Part shown: positions 27,026 to 37,536 of the stretch, piece by piece
Position numbering within the stretch: the stretch's first letter is position 1
How the letters are laid out: every line of letters begins with the position of its first letter
NCBI RefSeq assembly: GCF_024919295.1
Contig: NZ_JANWTC010000010.1
Coordinates: 1 to 64,000 of the forward strand
DNA: 64,000 nt
Origin: Corynebacterium lemuris
GTDB lineage: Bacteria; Actinomycetota; Actinomycetes; Mycobacteriales; Mycobacteriaceae
Direction: 5' to 3'
Position numbers and translations under genes: made by a program
The notes under the pieces: model-generated
Seen by the model: the letters and a program-made list of their open reading frames with translations, nothing else
Database searches by the model: none
Told to the model about the DNA's origin: nothing

Positions 27026-27045
27026 GAGTGCGCCATGGCGCACTC
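27026..27045. repeat. 20-bp perfect palindrome after the HNH gene
   Basis: Ten-base arms (GAGTGCGCCA and complement) with no loop, starting immediately after the HNH stop codon. A partial copy of one arm (GGCGCACTCA) recurs at 27050-27059 at the ispE stop. It could be a bidirectional terminator without T-run or a protein-binding site. Confidence 0.75.
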
Positions 27046-27056
27046 ACCCGGCGCAC

Positions 27057-28013
27057 TCAGTCGATGACGTAGGCACCCTTGCCGGGGCCCTGGGCGGTGG
27101 AGCCGGAGTAGGCGCTGCCGTCGGCGATCATGTCGTCGATGATGTCCTGGGCCTGCAGCTGCGAGTCACACAGGAAGGCGACAGTGGGACCCGAGCCGGA
27201 GACCATGGCCGCCAGCGCACCGGCCTGCATGCCCTTATCCAGTGTGCGGGCGACGTCGCGGCGCAGCATGGTGGCGGCGATCTGCAGGTCATTGGTCAGG
27301 GTGTCGGCAAGTTTCTCCGGATCACCGGTCATCAATGCGCGGGCCAGGTCCTCCGTGTGCAGGGAGGGGCCGAAGGAGAATCCCTCACCACGCAGCCTGT
27401 CGAGCTCCTGGAACACCGTCTGGGTGGACAGCCCCTCCCGGAAGAAGATCAGCGCCCAGTGGTAGGTGCCGCGGGAAAGCATCGGCGTCAGCTGCTCACC
27501 GCGTCCGGTGCCGAGCATGGTGCCGCCCCGCAGGGTGAAGGGCACGTCGGAGCCCAGTTCTGCGGCCAGCTCCAGCAGGGTGGCCATGGGCAGGGCGGGG
27601 TATGTCTCGCTGAGCAGGGCGTGGGTGGCCACGAGGGCGGCTGCCGCATCCGCGGAGCCGCCGGCCATGCCGCCTGCGGTGGGGATGCCCTTGTGGATGT
27701 TGAGGTAGACCCGCGGGGCCTCCTCCAGGCCGAACTGGACGCGGTAGTGGTCGACGAGCTTGTCGACGGCCCGCCACGCCAGGTTCCCCGCATCCCGCGG
27801 CACCGAGGCCGCATCCAGGCCGTTGACGGTGAGCGCCCCGACGATGCTGCCCGAGGTCACCGTCTCCTCCGCGGAGATGTCGAGCGTCACCGTGTCCGCC
27901 AGGCTGAGGGACTGGAAGACGGTGACCAGGTCGTGGTAACCGTCCTCGCGCAGATCTCCCACCCCGAGATGGAGGTTGATCTTGGCGTGGGCCCGGGCGC
28001 TGATCTGCCTCAT
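27057..28013 (-). CDS. ispE: 4-diphosphocytidyl-2-C-methyl-D-erythritol kinase
   Basis: A 318-residue GHMP kinase of the MEP isoprenoid pathway, phosphorylating CDP-methylerythritol at O2. It begins [11 protein letters not shown] as expected, the ATP loop is [17 protein letters not shown] near residue 110, and motif 3 is GSGPTVAFL near 280. Its ATG overlaps the ksgA stop by 4 bp, giving a coupled ksgA-ispE unit, the usual actinobacterial order. Confidence 0.96.
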   Translation of the reverse strand: MRQISARAHAKINLHLGVGDLREDGYHDLVTVFQSLSLADTVTLDISAEETVTSGSIVGALTVNGLDAASVPRDAGNLAWRAVDKLVDHYRVQFGLEEAPRVYLNIHKGIPTAGGMAGGSADAAAALVATHALLSETYPALPMATLLELAAELGSDVPFTLRGGTMLGTGRGEQLTPMLSRGTYHWALIFFREGLSTQTVFQELDRLRGEGFSFGPSLHTEDLARALMTGDPEKLADTLTNDLQIAATMLRRDVARTLDKGMQAGALAAMVSGSGPTVAFLCDSQLQAQDIIDDMIADGSAYSGSTAQGPGKGAYVID

Positions 28014-28885
28014 GGGGTGAGCCCCGCCAACCGGACGAAATCGTGGACGGTGAGCTTCTCGCCGCGCAGCTGCGGATCGATGTCCGCTGCCCGCAGGGCC
28101 TCCTCGGCGGCGGCGGCGGAGCCGTAGTGGCCGGCGAGCGCGGCGCGGAGGGTCTTGCGGCGCTGCGCGAAGGCGGCGTCGACAACCGGCCAGACCACGG
28201 CCCGGGATTCCTCATTGACCGGCCAGGGCTCGGTCCCGGGGGTGAACAGGTCGATGCGGACCAGGCCGGACTCGATGTTCGGGGCCGGCCAGAACACATG
28301 GCGGCCGATGGCACCGGCGCGGCGGACATCACCGTAGAAGGCCGCCTTGACGCTGGGCACGCCGTAGATCTTCGAGCCGGATTCCGCGGCGAGGCGGTCG
28401 GCGACCTCGGCCTGCACCATCACCAGCACCCGGCGGATGCTCGGGAAGGTGGCCAGAAAGTGCAGCAGCACCGGCACGGAGACGTTGTAGGGCAGGTTGG
28501 CCACCAGGGCGGTGGGCTCCCCCAGGTCCTCCGGGACCACGCGCAGGGCATCCTTCTGCACGACCGTCAGCCGGTCGGCGTACTGCGGGGCGCGGCTGGC
28601 GACGGTGGCGGGTAGTTCGGCGGCCAGACGCCGGTCGATTTCCACGGCCGTGACCTTCGCCACGGTGTCCAACAGCCCGAGGGTGAGGGAACCGAGACCG
28701 GGCCCCACCTCCACAACGTGGTCGGCGGGGTCGAGGTCCGCGGCCGCGATGATCCGACGCACCGTGTTCGGATCATGCAGGAAGTTCTGGCCGAGCTTCT
28801 TGGTCGGGGTGACGTCGAGCTTCTCCGCCAAGGCGCGGATCTCCACGGGGCCGAGCAGATCGGCGGGCTGGTTACTGGAGGTCAT
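28010..28885 (-). CDS. ksgA: 16S rRNA dimethyladenosine transferase
   Basis: A 291-residue SAM-dependent methyltransferase that dimethylates A1518 and A1519 of 16S rRNA during small-subunit assembly. It has [11 protein letters not shown] near residue 33, the SAM motif [11 protein letters not shown] near 59, and the [11 protein letters not shown] catalytic motif near 129. A C-terminal helical domain follows. ATG 28885 has upstream context without a strong Shine-Dalgarno. It is part of the conserved rpf2-ksgA-ispE series, here interrupted by the PfpI-type gene. Confidence 0.96.
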   Translation of the reverse strand: MTSSNQPADLLGPVEIRALAEKLDVTPTKKLGQNFLHDPNTVRRIIAAADLDPADHVVEVGPGLGSLTLGLLDTVAKVTAVEIDRRLAAELPATVASRAPQYADRLTVVQKDALRVVPEDLGEPTALVANLPYNVSVPVLLHFLATFPSIRRVLVMVQAEVADRLAAESGSKIYGVPSVKAAFYGDVRRAGAIGRHVFWPAPNIESGLVRIDLFTPGTEPWPVNEESRAVVWPVVDAAFAQRRKTLRAALAGHYGSAAAAEEALRAADIDPQLRGEKLTVHDFVRLAGLTP

Positions 28886-28919
28886 GGAACCAATCTAGAC
28901 CACCCGCGATGGTTGCCGG

Positions 28920-29453
28920 CTACCGCGCACCGGCGGCGAACTGCTCCAGGATCTTCTCGTTGAAGGCCGGCAGGTCCTTCGGGGTGCGGGAGGAGACCAG
29001 GCCGTTGTCGACGTGGACCTCCTCATCCACCCACGTGGCACCGGCATTGCGCAGGTCGGTCCTCAGCGAGGGGTAGGAGGTGAGGGTGCGGCCGGAGAGC
29101 ACGTCGGCGTCGGTGAGGATCCAACCGCCGTGGCAGATCACTCCGACAGGCTTGCTGGCCTCGACGTGCTTCTTCACGAAGTCGACAGCGGCCTCATCCA
29201 TGCGGATCTTGTCCGCGTTGCCGGTGCCGCCCGGCAGGATGAGGGCGTCGAATTCCGCCGGGTCGGCGTCGGCGGTGGTGGCGTCGACGGTGACCTGCGT
29301 GCCGTTCTTGCCCTCGATGGTGCCGGCCTCAGTGGACAGGATGGTCACGGTGGCACCGTGCTCACGGACGGCCTCGACCGGGCTGGTCAGCTCGGAGTCC
29401 TCGAAGTTGTCGGTGGCGATGACCGCGACGCGGATGTTGTTCAGGTGGGACAT
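28920..29453 (-). CDS. DJ-1/PfpI family protein (class I amidotransferase-like)
   Basis: A 177-residue protein with the PfpI/YhbO/DJ-1 fold. The nucleophile elbow VICHGGW near residue 104 carries the reactive Cys, with the supporting Glu in NFEDSEL near residue 18. Such proteins act as proteases, glyoxalases or deglycases protecting against carbonyl damage; which applies is not clear. GAGAGG precedes ATG 29453. It lies between rpf2 and ksgA, which I recall as adjacent in mycobacteria. Confidence 0.87.
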   Translation of the reverse strand: MSHLNNIRVAVIATDNFEDSELTSPVEAVREHGATVTILSTEAGTIEGKNGTQVTVDATTADADPAEFDALILPGGTGNADKIRMDEAAVDFVKKHVEASKPVGVICHGGWILTDADVLSGRTLTSYPSLRTDLRNAGATWVDEEVHVDNGLVSSRTPKDLPAFNEKILEQFAAGAR

Positions 29454-29521
29454 GGGGATTACCTCTCGCATGCGTTGGGCTGAATATCCTTCCGCCACCC
29501 GAGGGTAACCAGATTCCGCGG

Positions 29522-30744
<1,223 letters not shown>

Positions 30745-30845
30745 AGTTGGATGCCATTCAGGGAATCGACGACACGCCGAAACCCGCGGACACGTCACCC
30801 AACCCCTCGCATAAGTGCTGGAACATGGAGCACACCCCGCGCAGG

Positions 30846-30861
30846 TGTGAGAATGGTCACT
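30846..30861. promoter_or_regulatory. GlxR (CRP-like) site between tatD and rpf2
   Basis: TGTGA-N6-TCACT matches 9 of 10 defined positions of TGTGA-N6-TCACA. It overlaps the tatD stop codon, about 195 bp upstream of the rpf2 ATG. From memory, rpf2 of C. glutamicum is under GlxR and RamA/RamB control. Confidence 0.65.
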
Positions 30862-31699
30862 CCACGCGGCAATAGACCCGCTCGAAGGTCTCCGAGACCT
30901 CCGCAGCGAACTCCTCCGGTTCCATCCCCCGGGCCCGGGCCACACACAGCGCCGTGTGGCCGATCAGGGCCGGCTCATTGCGCGCTCCGCGGAAAGGCTC
31001 CGGCGTCATGTAGGGCGCATCCGTCTCGATGAGCACCTGCCCCCGCGGCGCGATCCGCGCGACCTCCCGCAGCTCCGCATTCCGCTTGAACGTGACGTTT
31101 CCGGCGAAGCTGAGCACATAACCGCGCGCCAGGGCTTCTTCGGCCACCGCCAGCGGGGAGGAGAAGCAGTGCAGGATCGTCTCCACCGGCCGCGGGGCAT
31201 CCGCCAGCACCCGCATGAGGTCCTCGTCCGCCTCCCGGTTGTGCAGCATCAGCGCCTTACCGGAGGACACCGCCAGATCGATGTGCCAGCGCAACGCCTC
31301 CTCCTGCATCTCCAGCGGGGCCGTGCGCTCCGGCTCATGCCGGATCCAGTAGGTGTCCAGACCGGTCTCCCCCACCGCCACGCAGCGCGGGTCGGCGACC
31401 AGCTCGGTGAGACGGGCACGGGCGGCCGCGTCGAGCTCGTGCGCGCGTGTCGGATGGATGGCACAGGCCGCGTAGACCCGCTCGTGGTGCTGCGCCGCCT
31501 GCAGCGCGAGTTCCGCCTCGGCGAGCCCGTCCCCGACCGTGCAGATCTGTTCCACACCTGCGTCCACTGCCCGGCCCACCAGGGCCGCCACCTCCTCCGG
31601 GGTCCGCGCCCCGGCCGATGCCAGATGGGTGTGGGCGTCGACGAGACCGGGGATCCGCTCGGCAGGCACGGGCGTGGGACGGGGTTTCTTCTTGGACAT
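30857..31699 (-). CDS. tatD: TatD-family metal-dependent DNase
   Basis: A 280-residue TIM-barrel hydrolase. The first metal motif DAHTHL is near residue 21, followed by GETGLD with the metal Glu, the HNRE histidine, HCFSS and the final ETDAPYM Asp. All expected ligands are present. TatD enzymes degrade DNA 3'-5' and act in repair and DNA turnover. The order metG-tatD-rpf2 matches the mycobacterial arrangement. ATG 31699 is 17 bp from the divergent cyclase start. Confidence 0.94.
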   Translation of the reverse strand: MSKKKPRPTPVPAERIPGLVDAHTHLASAGARTPEEVAALVGRAVDAGVEQICTVGDGLAEAELALQAAQHHERVYAACAIHPTRAHELDAAARARLTELVADPRCVAVGETGLDTYWIRHEPERTAPLEMQEEALRWHIDLAVSSGKALMLHNREADEDLMRVLADAPRPVETILHCFSSPLAVAEEALARGYVLSFAGNVTFKRNAELREVARIAPRGQVLIETDAPYMTPEPFRGARNEPALIGHTALCVARARGMEPEEFAAEVSETFERVYCRVE

Positions 31700-31716
31700 G
31701 CCTGCATTGTAGGGGC

Positions 31717-32361
31717 ATGGAATTCTCCCGCCTGGTGGACCTCACCCGCCCGATGCGCCCGGGCCAGCCGAAGTTCCCCACCGATCCCGACATGACGGTC
31801 ACGGCGCTGGCGGAGGCCGGTCCCGACAGCTTCCAGGTGCTCAACTACCATCTCGTCGGCCCCTGGGGCACGCACGTCGACGCCCCCGGCCACGCCCTGC
31901 CCGGTGCGCGCACCCTCGCCGACATCGCCCCGGAAGAGCTCATCCTCCCGCTGGTGGTCGTCCCGCTTATCGACGCCCCCTCCCTCACCGCCGCCGACCT
32001 CCTCCGCTGGGAGGCCCGCCACGGGCCGCTGCCGGAGGGTGGTTTCGTGGCGCTGCATACCGGCTGGACCGCCCACAACTCCCCCGCCACACCGGGCTGG
32101 GGCCTGGATGCGGTGCAGCTGCTGCACGAGCGCGGGGTGCGTGCCATCGGCCACGACACCCTCAACACCGACCCCGGCGCGCTGGTGGCGTGCGACGAGT
32201 ACCCGGCGCAGCGCTACTGGCTGGAGAACGACCACTGGCAGGTCGAGTTCCTCACCAACCTGGAACAGGTTCCGGCGACAGGTGCCACGATGTGGGTGTC
32301 CTGGCCGGTGCCTGTCGGCGGTTCCTCCTTCTCTGCCCGCGCCCTGGCGGCGCTGCCCTAA
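31717..32361 (+). CDS. Cyclase-family metal hydrolase (kynurenine formamidase-like)
   Basis: A 214-residue protein of the cyclase/arylformamidase family. The metal site WGTHVDAPGH near residue 50 has the expected His-x-Asp-x-x-x-His, and the GHDTLNTDPG segment near residue 148 is the later active-site block. The substrate may be N-formylkynurenine or another cyclic or formyl amide, and nothing nearby points to tryptophan breakdown. CATTGT six bases before ATG 31717 suggests a leaderless message. Its stop overlaps that of recQ by 4 bp. Confidence 0.82.
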   Translation: MEFSRLVDLTRPMRPGQPKFPTDPDMTVTALAEAGPDSFQVLNYHLVGPWGTHVDAPGHALPGARTLADIAPEELILPLVVVPLIDAPSLTAADLLRWEARHGPLPEGGFVALHTGWTAHNSPATPGWGLDAVQLLHERGVRAIGHDTLNTDPGALVACDEYPAQRYWLENDHWQVEFLTNLEQVPATGATMWVSWPVPVGGSSFSARALAALP

Positions 32362-34424
32362 CCCCGGCTGGCCAGGGCGAAGGGCAGGACCGGCCGGCCG
32401 GTACGTTCCGCCAGTGCCGAACCGGCGACGGTGACCGACCAGCCGGTGTCGATCACATCGGTGACCAGCAGCACCGGCCCGTCCGTGGGGACGATCCCGC
32501 TGAAATCCCAGTGGTCGAGCAGCGCGGTGACCCGGTAGGCGGAGTTCTGGGCCGTGACCTCTCCCGCTCCGGGACGCACCGGCAGTACCCCGGCCCAGGC
32601 CATCCGGCCCACCGCGGCGACGGCCTCGGCCAGGGCAGCGGTGAATTCCGTGGCGGCGGGATCATGGGAGCCCAGGGCCACGACGGTGGTCGGGCGGGTG
32701 TCCCAGTCCCAGTCGGCGAGCACCGCGACGATGCGCGGCAGCCAGGTGTCCTGCTGCCACGGGGTAGTGGGCCGCCACGACCGGTCCGCCAGCAGGGCGT
32801 TCAGGGCCGGGCCGCGGGCGATGTCGTTGAGCCGGCCCAGGGCCCGCCCGGGCTCCACCCCGCGGATCCGGCCGCGCACGCTGATGCCGGTGGGCCACTG
32901 GCGGCGCTGGCTCAGGCGCACACCCGGGGCGGTGAGACGCTCCGCCACGCGCTGGGCGGTCGCCTCGTCGATGACAGTGTCCCAGCGGCGGCCGGTGCAG
33001 TTGTCGCAGCGGCCGCAGGGTGCGGTGGCTGTGGCGTCGTCGAGCTGACCGCGCAGGAAGAGCATGCGGCAGGAATCGGTGGCCTCGTAGGCGAGCATGG
33101 CCTCCTGCTCCGCCGTGCGGGCCTGCGCCAGCCCCGCGTAGCGGGTGGCGTCGTAGTGCCACTCCTGCCCCGTGCCGGTCCAACCGCCCTGCACCCGGCG
33201 GACCACCCCGTCCACGTCGAGGACCTTGAGCACCTGCTCCAGCCGGGAACGCGAAAGGTCCACCCGGGCCTCCAGCTTCATCGTCGACTGCGGCTCATCG
33301 GTGAGCACGCCGAGCAGCTGGCGGACGGTGGCCTCCTCCGGGAAGGAGACAGAGGCGAAATACTCCCAGATCTCCCGGTCCTCCACCCCGGGGAGCAGGA
33401 TGACGTCGGCGCGTTCCGTGCCACGCCCGGCACGGCCGATCTGCTGGTAGTAGGACACCGGGGAGGCCGGGGCACCGACATGGACGACAAAACCCAGGTC
33501 GGGCTTGTCGAAGCCCATCCCCAACGCCGAGGTAGCCACCAGCGCCTTGAGTTCGTTGTTGATCAACGCGTGTTCCAGCCGCTCCCGCTCCCAGGCCTCC
33601 GTGCGCCCGGTGTAGGCGGCGACGTTCCAGCCGGCGGCATCCAGTGCCTCGGCCAGGTCCTCCGCGGCGGCGACGGTGAGGCAGTAGATGATGCCGGAGC
33701 CCTCCAGCTCCGCGAGGTGGGTGGCCAGCCAGGCGGGCCGGACCGTGGTGTCCGGCAGCCGCACCACCGCCAGATGCAGCGATTCCCGGTCCAGGCCGCC
33801 GCGCAGCACACCGGTGTCCGCCCCCAGCTGGGTCTGCACGTCGGTGACCACGCGGTCATTCGCAGTGGCGGTGGTGGCCAGGACGGGCACCCCCTCGCGC
33901 AGACCGGCCAGCAGGTCGCGGATGCGGCGGTAATCGGGCCGGAAATCGTGCCCCCAGTCGGAGATGCAGTGCGCCTCATCCACCACGACCATGCCGACGG
34001 TGGCCGCCAGTGCCGGCAGGACCTCATCCCGGAAACCGGGGTTGTTCAGGCGCTCCGGGGAGATGAGCAGCACGTCCACCTCACCGGCGGCGACCTGCGC
34101 CTCGATCTCTCTCCACTCCGTCATGTTCGCGCTGTTGAGCGTGGCCGCCCGGATCCCCGCCCGCTGCGCCGCCGCCACCTGGTTGCGCATGAGCGCCAGC
34201 AGCGGCGAGATGATCAGCGAGGCCCCCGCCCCGGAATCCCGGAGCAGTTTCGCCGCGATGAAATACACCGCCGACTTACCCCAGCCTGTGCGCTGGACCA
34301 CCAGCATGCGGCGCCGGTGGTTGACCAGCGCGTCGATCGCGGTCCACTGGTCGTCGCGTAATTGTGCTTCCGGTCCTGCGATCCCGGTGAGAAGTTCATC
34401 GGCCCTGGCTCTGGTTGCGGTCAT
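32358..34424 (-). CDS. RecQ-family helicase with phosphoribosyltransferase-like tail
   Basis: A 688-residue SF2 DNA helicase. N-terminal motifs are RTGWGKSAVYF (Walker A, near residue 45), VVVDEAHCISDWGHDFRP (motif II, DEAH) and TATANDR (III). The second RecA lobe has GSGIIYCLTV and a QQIGRAGRG motif VI, followed by a Cys cluster (CGRCDNC) of the RecQ zinc module. The last 130 or so residues end in GPVLLVTDVIDTGWS, like the PRPP loop of type I phosphoribosyltransferases with one acidic residue replaced by Thr. TACCGT lies seven bases before ATG 34424. Stalled-fork repair is the family role. Confidence 0.9.
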   Translation of the reverse strand: MTATRARADELLTGIAGPEAQLRDDQWTAIDALVNHRRRMLVVQRTGWGKSAVYFIAAKLLRDSGAGASLIISPLLALMRNQVAAAQRAGIRAATLNSANMTEWREIEAQVAAGEVDVLLISPERLNNPGFRDEVLPALAATVGMVVVDEAHCISDWGHDFRPDYRRIRDLLAGLREGVPVLATTATANDRVVTDVQTQLGADTGVLRGGLDRESLHLAVVRLPDTTVRPAWLATHLAELEGSGIIYCLTVAAAEDLAEALDAAGWNVAAYTGRTEAWERERLEHALINNELKALVATSALGMGFDKPDLGFVVHVGAPASPVSYYQQIGRAGRGTERADVILLPGVEDREIWEYFASVSFPEEATVRQLLGVLTDEPQSTMKLEARVDLSRSRLEQVLKVLDVDGVVRRVQGGWTGTGQEWHYDATRYAGLAQARTAEQEAMLAYEATDSCRMLFLRGQLDDATATAPCGRCDNCTGRRWDTVIDEATAQRVAERLTAPGVRLSQRRQWPTGISVRGRIRGVEPGRALGRLNDIARGPALNALLADRSWRPTTPWQQDTWLPRIVAVLADWDWDTRPTTVVALGSHDPAATEFTAALAEAVAAVGRMAWAGVLPVRPGAGEVTAQNSAYRVTALLDHWDFSGIVPTDGPVLLVTDVIDTGWSVTVAGSALAERTGRPVLPFALASRG

Positions 34425-34453
34425 GGGGCCCACGGTAGCCCACACCCCCGACA

Positions 34454-35650
34454 TCAGCGCTGAGCTGCGAGTTCGTCGTCGATGAAGACCTCACCCGCCG
34501 CCCGGTACCCCACCAGCGCCATGAGCACACACAGCGCCGCCAGCACCGGGATGATCAGGGACCAGTCCCCCGTCGCCTCCCGCGCCACACCCACCACGAA
34601 GGGGCCCAACGCGGCGATGACATAACCGATCGGCTGCACGAAGCCGGAGAGCCGGGCGGTGACCATGGGAGCGCGGCTGCGCGCCGGGATCAGTGCGATG
34701 GCGGTCGGGAAGCAGAAACCACCGAAGCCCAGCAGACCCGCCCACAGCAGCGGGGCGGCCGCCGGTGCCAGCCACAGGCCGACGTAACCGGCCGCGGTGA
34801 CCCCCGAGAACACCACCGGCAGCCACACTATGCTGCGCATCCGGTCGATGACCACGGGCATGACCAGACCGCCGAGGACGGTGAAGCAACCGACGAGGAC
34901 GAGCGACAGGCTGGCGGTGGCCGGGGAGACGCCGTGGTCGGTGTAGATCTTGGGCAGCCAGCCCATCTGGATGTAGGCCTGCATCGACTGCAGGCCGAAG
35001 AAGAACATGAGGAAGACCGCTGTAGGGGAACGCCAGAGGGAGACGTCGGTGGTCTCCCCACCCTGCGGGGTGGACTGCTCAGGCACGTCCTTCCCGGTGC
35101 GCAGGACCACCACTGTCCAGACGAGCACCTGGACCACGGCGGGCACGGCCCACAGGAACAACGCCCAGCGGAAGTCACCGGTGATCAGGGTCGAGAGCGG
35201 GCCGATCGCGCCGGAGAAACCGAGGATGGAGCCGTAGACGGTCATCAGGGCGACGATGTGGCGGCCGCCGTGATTCTTGATCCACGCCGGCAGCAGCACG
35301 TTGGCCACCGCGATGCCGGTGGTCACCAGGGCGGTGAGCACGATGAACACCCAGATGTCCCCCACCCAGGGACGCGCCGCCAGACCGGCCAGCGCGAACA
35401 CCATGCCCACCAGCAGTGTGCGGCTCAGGCCCAGGCGCAGGGCCAGCGGCACGGCCAGCAGTCCGAAGACCGCGAAGCACAGGCCGGGGATGGCGGTGAT
35501 GACCCCGGCGAGGGAACCGCCGGCACCGAAGGCGGCGAGGGTGTCATCGAGCACCCCGCCGAGCGAGGAGATCCCCGCGCGCAGGTTGAAGGCGGCGGTG
35601 AACACCGCCAGAAACAGCAGCAGGGCGGGGATGGTGGATCTCGACTTCAC
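34454..35650 (-). CDS. MFS transporter, CynX/NimT-like
   Basis: A 398-residue twelve-helix major facilitator. The helix-1 region FTAAFNLRAGISSLGGVL and the overall length resemble the cyanate/nitroimidazole (CynX/YeaN) transporter group. GTG 35650 is chosen because GAGGAG sits six bases before it; a longer frame from 35692 lacks such a site. It lies between recQ and metG on the same strand. Substrate unknown; export of small toxic organics or anions would fit the family. Confidence 0.83.
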   Translation of the reverse strand: MKSRSTIPALLLFLAVFTAAFNLRAGISSLGGVLDDTLAAFGAGGSLAGVITAIPGLCFAVFGLLAVPLALRLGLSRTLLVGMVFALAGLAARPWVGDIWVFIVLTALVTTGIAVANVLLPAWIKNHGGRHIVALMTVYGSILGFSGAIGPLSTLITGDFRWALFLWAVPAVVQVLVWTVVVLRTGKDVPEQSTPQGGETTDVSLWRSPTAVFLMFFFGLQSMQAYIQMGWLPKIYTDHGVSPATASLSLVLVGCFTVLGGLVMPVVIDRMRSIVWLPVVFSGVTAAGYVGLWLAPAAAPLLWAGLLGFGGFCFPTAIALIPARSRAPMVTARLSGFVQPIGYVIAALGPFVVGVAREATGDWSLIIPVLAALCVLMALVGYRAAGEVFIDDELAAQR

Positions 35651-35696
35651 TGGGGGCTCCTCGGATGGCAGGCCCCCAGCGTAGTACGTCACACCT

Positions 35697-37526
35697 TTAC
35701 TGGACGGGCGCCCACTCCGGGCCGGTCTCCGCGAGCTCCGGCTCCAGCTTCTGGATCAGCGGCGCCGGCTTGGCCAGCGGGGTGCCCGGCACGACGTCGA
35801 CGCGCTGCCACACAGCCTGCTGGGTGGTGTAGTCACCGGTGATCACCGGGTAGCTCTGTCCCGCCTCGGGCAGACCGACACCGACCAGCTCAACGGGCAT
35901 GTCGTCGGTGACCTCGTGGATCTCCGGCTTCGCGGCCCACACCCCCTCGCGGCCGAGGGTCTCGTGCACCTGCTGGGCGATGTGCGGCAGGTACGGGGTG
36001 AGCAGCACATTGCAGTCGGAGACCACCTGCAGCGCGGTCCACAGCACGGTGGCCAGTCGCTCGCGCTGGGACTCGTCCTTGGCCAGCTTCCACGGCTCCT
36101 GTTCCGCGATGTAGGCGTTGGCCTCACCGACGACGTGCATGGCGGCGGTGATGCCGTTCTTGAACTTCGACAGCGCCAGGTTATCGCCGGCGATATCGAA
36201 GGTGGCGGCGGCCAGATCCAGGATCCGCAGGTCAGCATCGCTGAGCTCGCCCGGGGTGGGTACCTCGCCGAAGTTCTTGTGCGCCATGGACACGGTGCGG
36301 TTGACCAGGTTGCCCCAGCCGTTGGCCAGCTCGTTGTTCACCCGGCGGATGAATTCCTCCCAGGTGAAGTCCGTATCGGTGTTCTCCGGGCCCGCCACGG
36401 CGATGAAATAACGCAGCGGGTCCGGGCCGAACTCGGCGAGGAAGTCCTTCACGTAGATGACCACGCCCTTGGAGGAGGAGAACTTCGAGCCCGACATGGT
36501 GAGGAACTCGGAGGAGACGACCTCGGTCGGCAGGTTGATCTCGCCGTATTTATGCACCTCGCCGCCCTTGGCGCCCTTACCCGCGTAACCGAGCAGCTCC
36601 GCCGGCCAGATCTGGGAGTGGAAGGTGATGTTGTCCTTGCCCATGAAGTAGTAACCGGCGGCGGCCGGATCCTGCCACCACTGCTTCCAGGCGTCCGGCT
36701 CGCCGGTGCGCCACGCCCACTCGATGGAGGCGGAGAGGTAGCCGATGACGGCATCAAACCAGACGTAGAGCTTCTTGGCGTTGTTGTCCGCCCAGCCCTC
36801 CACCGGAATCGGCACACCCCAGTCGATGTCGCGGGTCATGGCGCGCGGGCGCAGGTCATCGAGCAGGTTGAGGGAGAACTTCAACACATTGGGGCGCCAG
36901 TCCTCGCGGCCCTTCAGCCACTCCCCCAGCGCCTCAGCCAGCGAGGGCAGGTCAAGGAGGAAGTGCTCGGTCTCGACGAAATCGGGGGTCTCGCCGTTCA
37001 CCTTGGAGACCGGGTTGATCAGGTCGGCCGGGTCGAGCTGGTTGCCGCAGTTGTCGCACTGGTCACCGCGGGCCCCGTCGGCGCTGCAGATCGGACAGGT
37101 GCCCTCGATGTAGCGGTCCGGCAGGGTACGCCCGGTCGACGGGGAGACCGCCCCCATGGTGGTCTCCCGGATCATGTAGCCGTTCTCGTACAGGCCGGTG
37201 AACAGCTCCTGGACCACGGCGTAGTGGTTGCGGGTGGTGGTGCGGGTGAACAGGTCATAGGACAGGCCGAGCCCGGCGAGGTCCTCGACGATCTGCCGGT
37301 TGTAGCGGTCGGCGAGCTCCTTGACGGTCACGCCCTCCTTGTCGGCCTGCACCAGCAGCGGTGTGCCGTGTTCATCCGTGCCCGAGACCATGAGGACCTC
37401 GTTGCCGATCATCCGCTGGTAGCGGGCGAAGACATCGGAGGGGACGCCGAAACCGGCGACGTGTCCGATGTGGCGGGGGCCGTTCGCATACGGCCAGGCA
37501 ACGGAGACAAGCACAGACTGGGTCAT
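35697..37526 (-). CDS. metG: Methionyl-tRNA synthetase
   Basis: A 609-residue class I synthetase charging tRNA-Met. The HIGH motif appears as PRHIGH near residue 21, the KMSKS-type loop as GSKFSSSKG near residue 350, and a single CPIC/CDNC zinc knuckle lies around residues 145-165. No C-terminal dimerisation domain is present, as in many actinobacterial MetRS. ATG 37526 is 10 bp after the betP stop, with its GGTGGAG ribosome site overlapping the betP end region, so some readthrough from betP is possible. Confidence 0.96.
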   Translation of the reverse strand: MTQSVLVSVAWPYANGPRHIGHVAGFGVPSDVFARYQRMIGNEVLMVSGTDEHGTPLLVQADKEGVTVKELADRYNRQIVEDLAGLGLSYDLFTRTTTRNHYAVVQELFTGLYENGYMIRETTMGAVSPSTGRTLPDRYIEGTCPICSADGARGDQCDNCGNQLDPADLINPVSKVNGETPDFVETEHFLLDLPSLAEALGEWLKGREDWRPNVLKFSLNLLDDLRPRAMTRDIDWGVPIPVEGWADNNAKKLYVWFDAVIGYLSASIEWAWRTGEPDAWKQWWQDPAAAGYYFMGKDNITFHSQIWPAELLGYAGKGAKGGEVHKYGEINLPTEVVSSEFLTMSGSKFSSSKGVVIYVKDFLAEFGPDPLRYFIAVAGPENTDTDFTWEEFIRRVNNELANGWGNLVNRTVSMAHKNFGEVPTPGELSDADLRILDLAAATFDIAGDNLALSKFKNGITAAMHVVGEANAYIAEQEPWKLAKDESQRERLATVLWTALQVVSDCNVLLTPYLPHIAQQVHETLGREGVWAAKPEIHEVTDDMPVELVGVGLPEAGQSYPVITGDYTTQQAVWQRVDVVPGTPLAKPAPLIQKLEPELAETGPEWAPVQ

Positions 37527-37536
37527 GTGCTCCACC

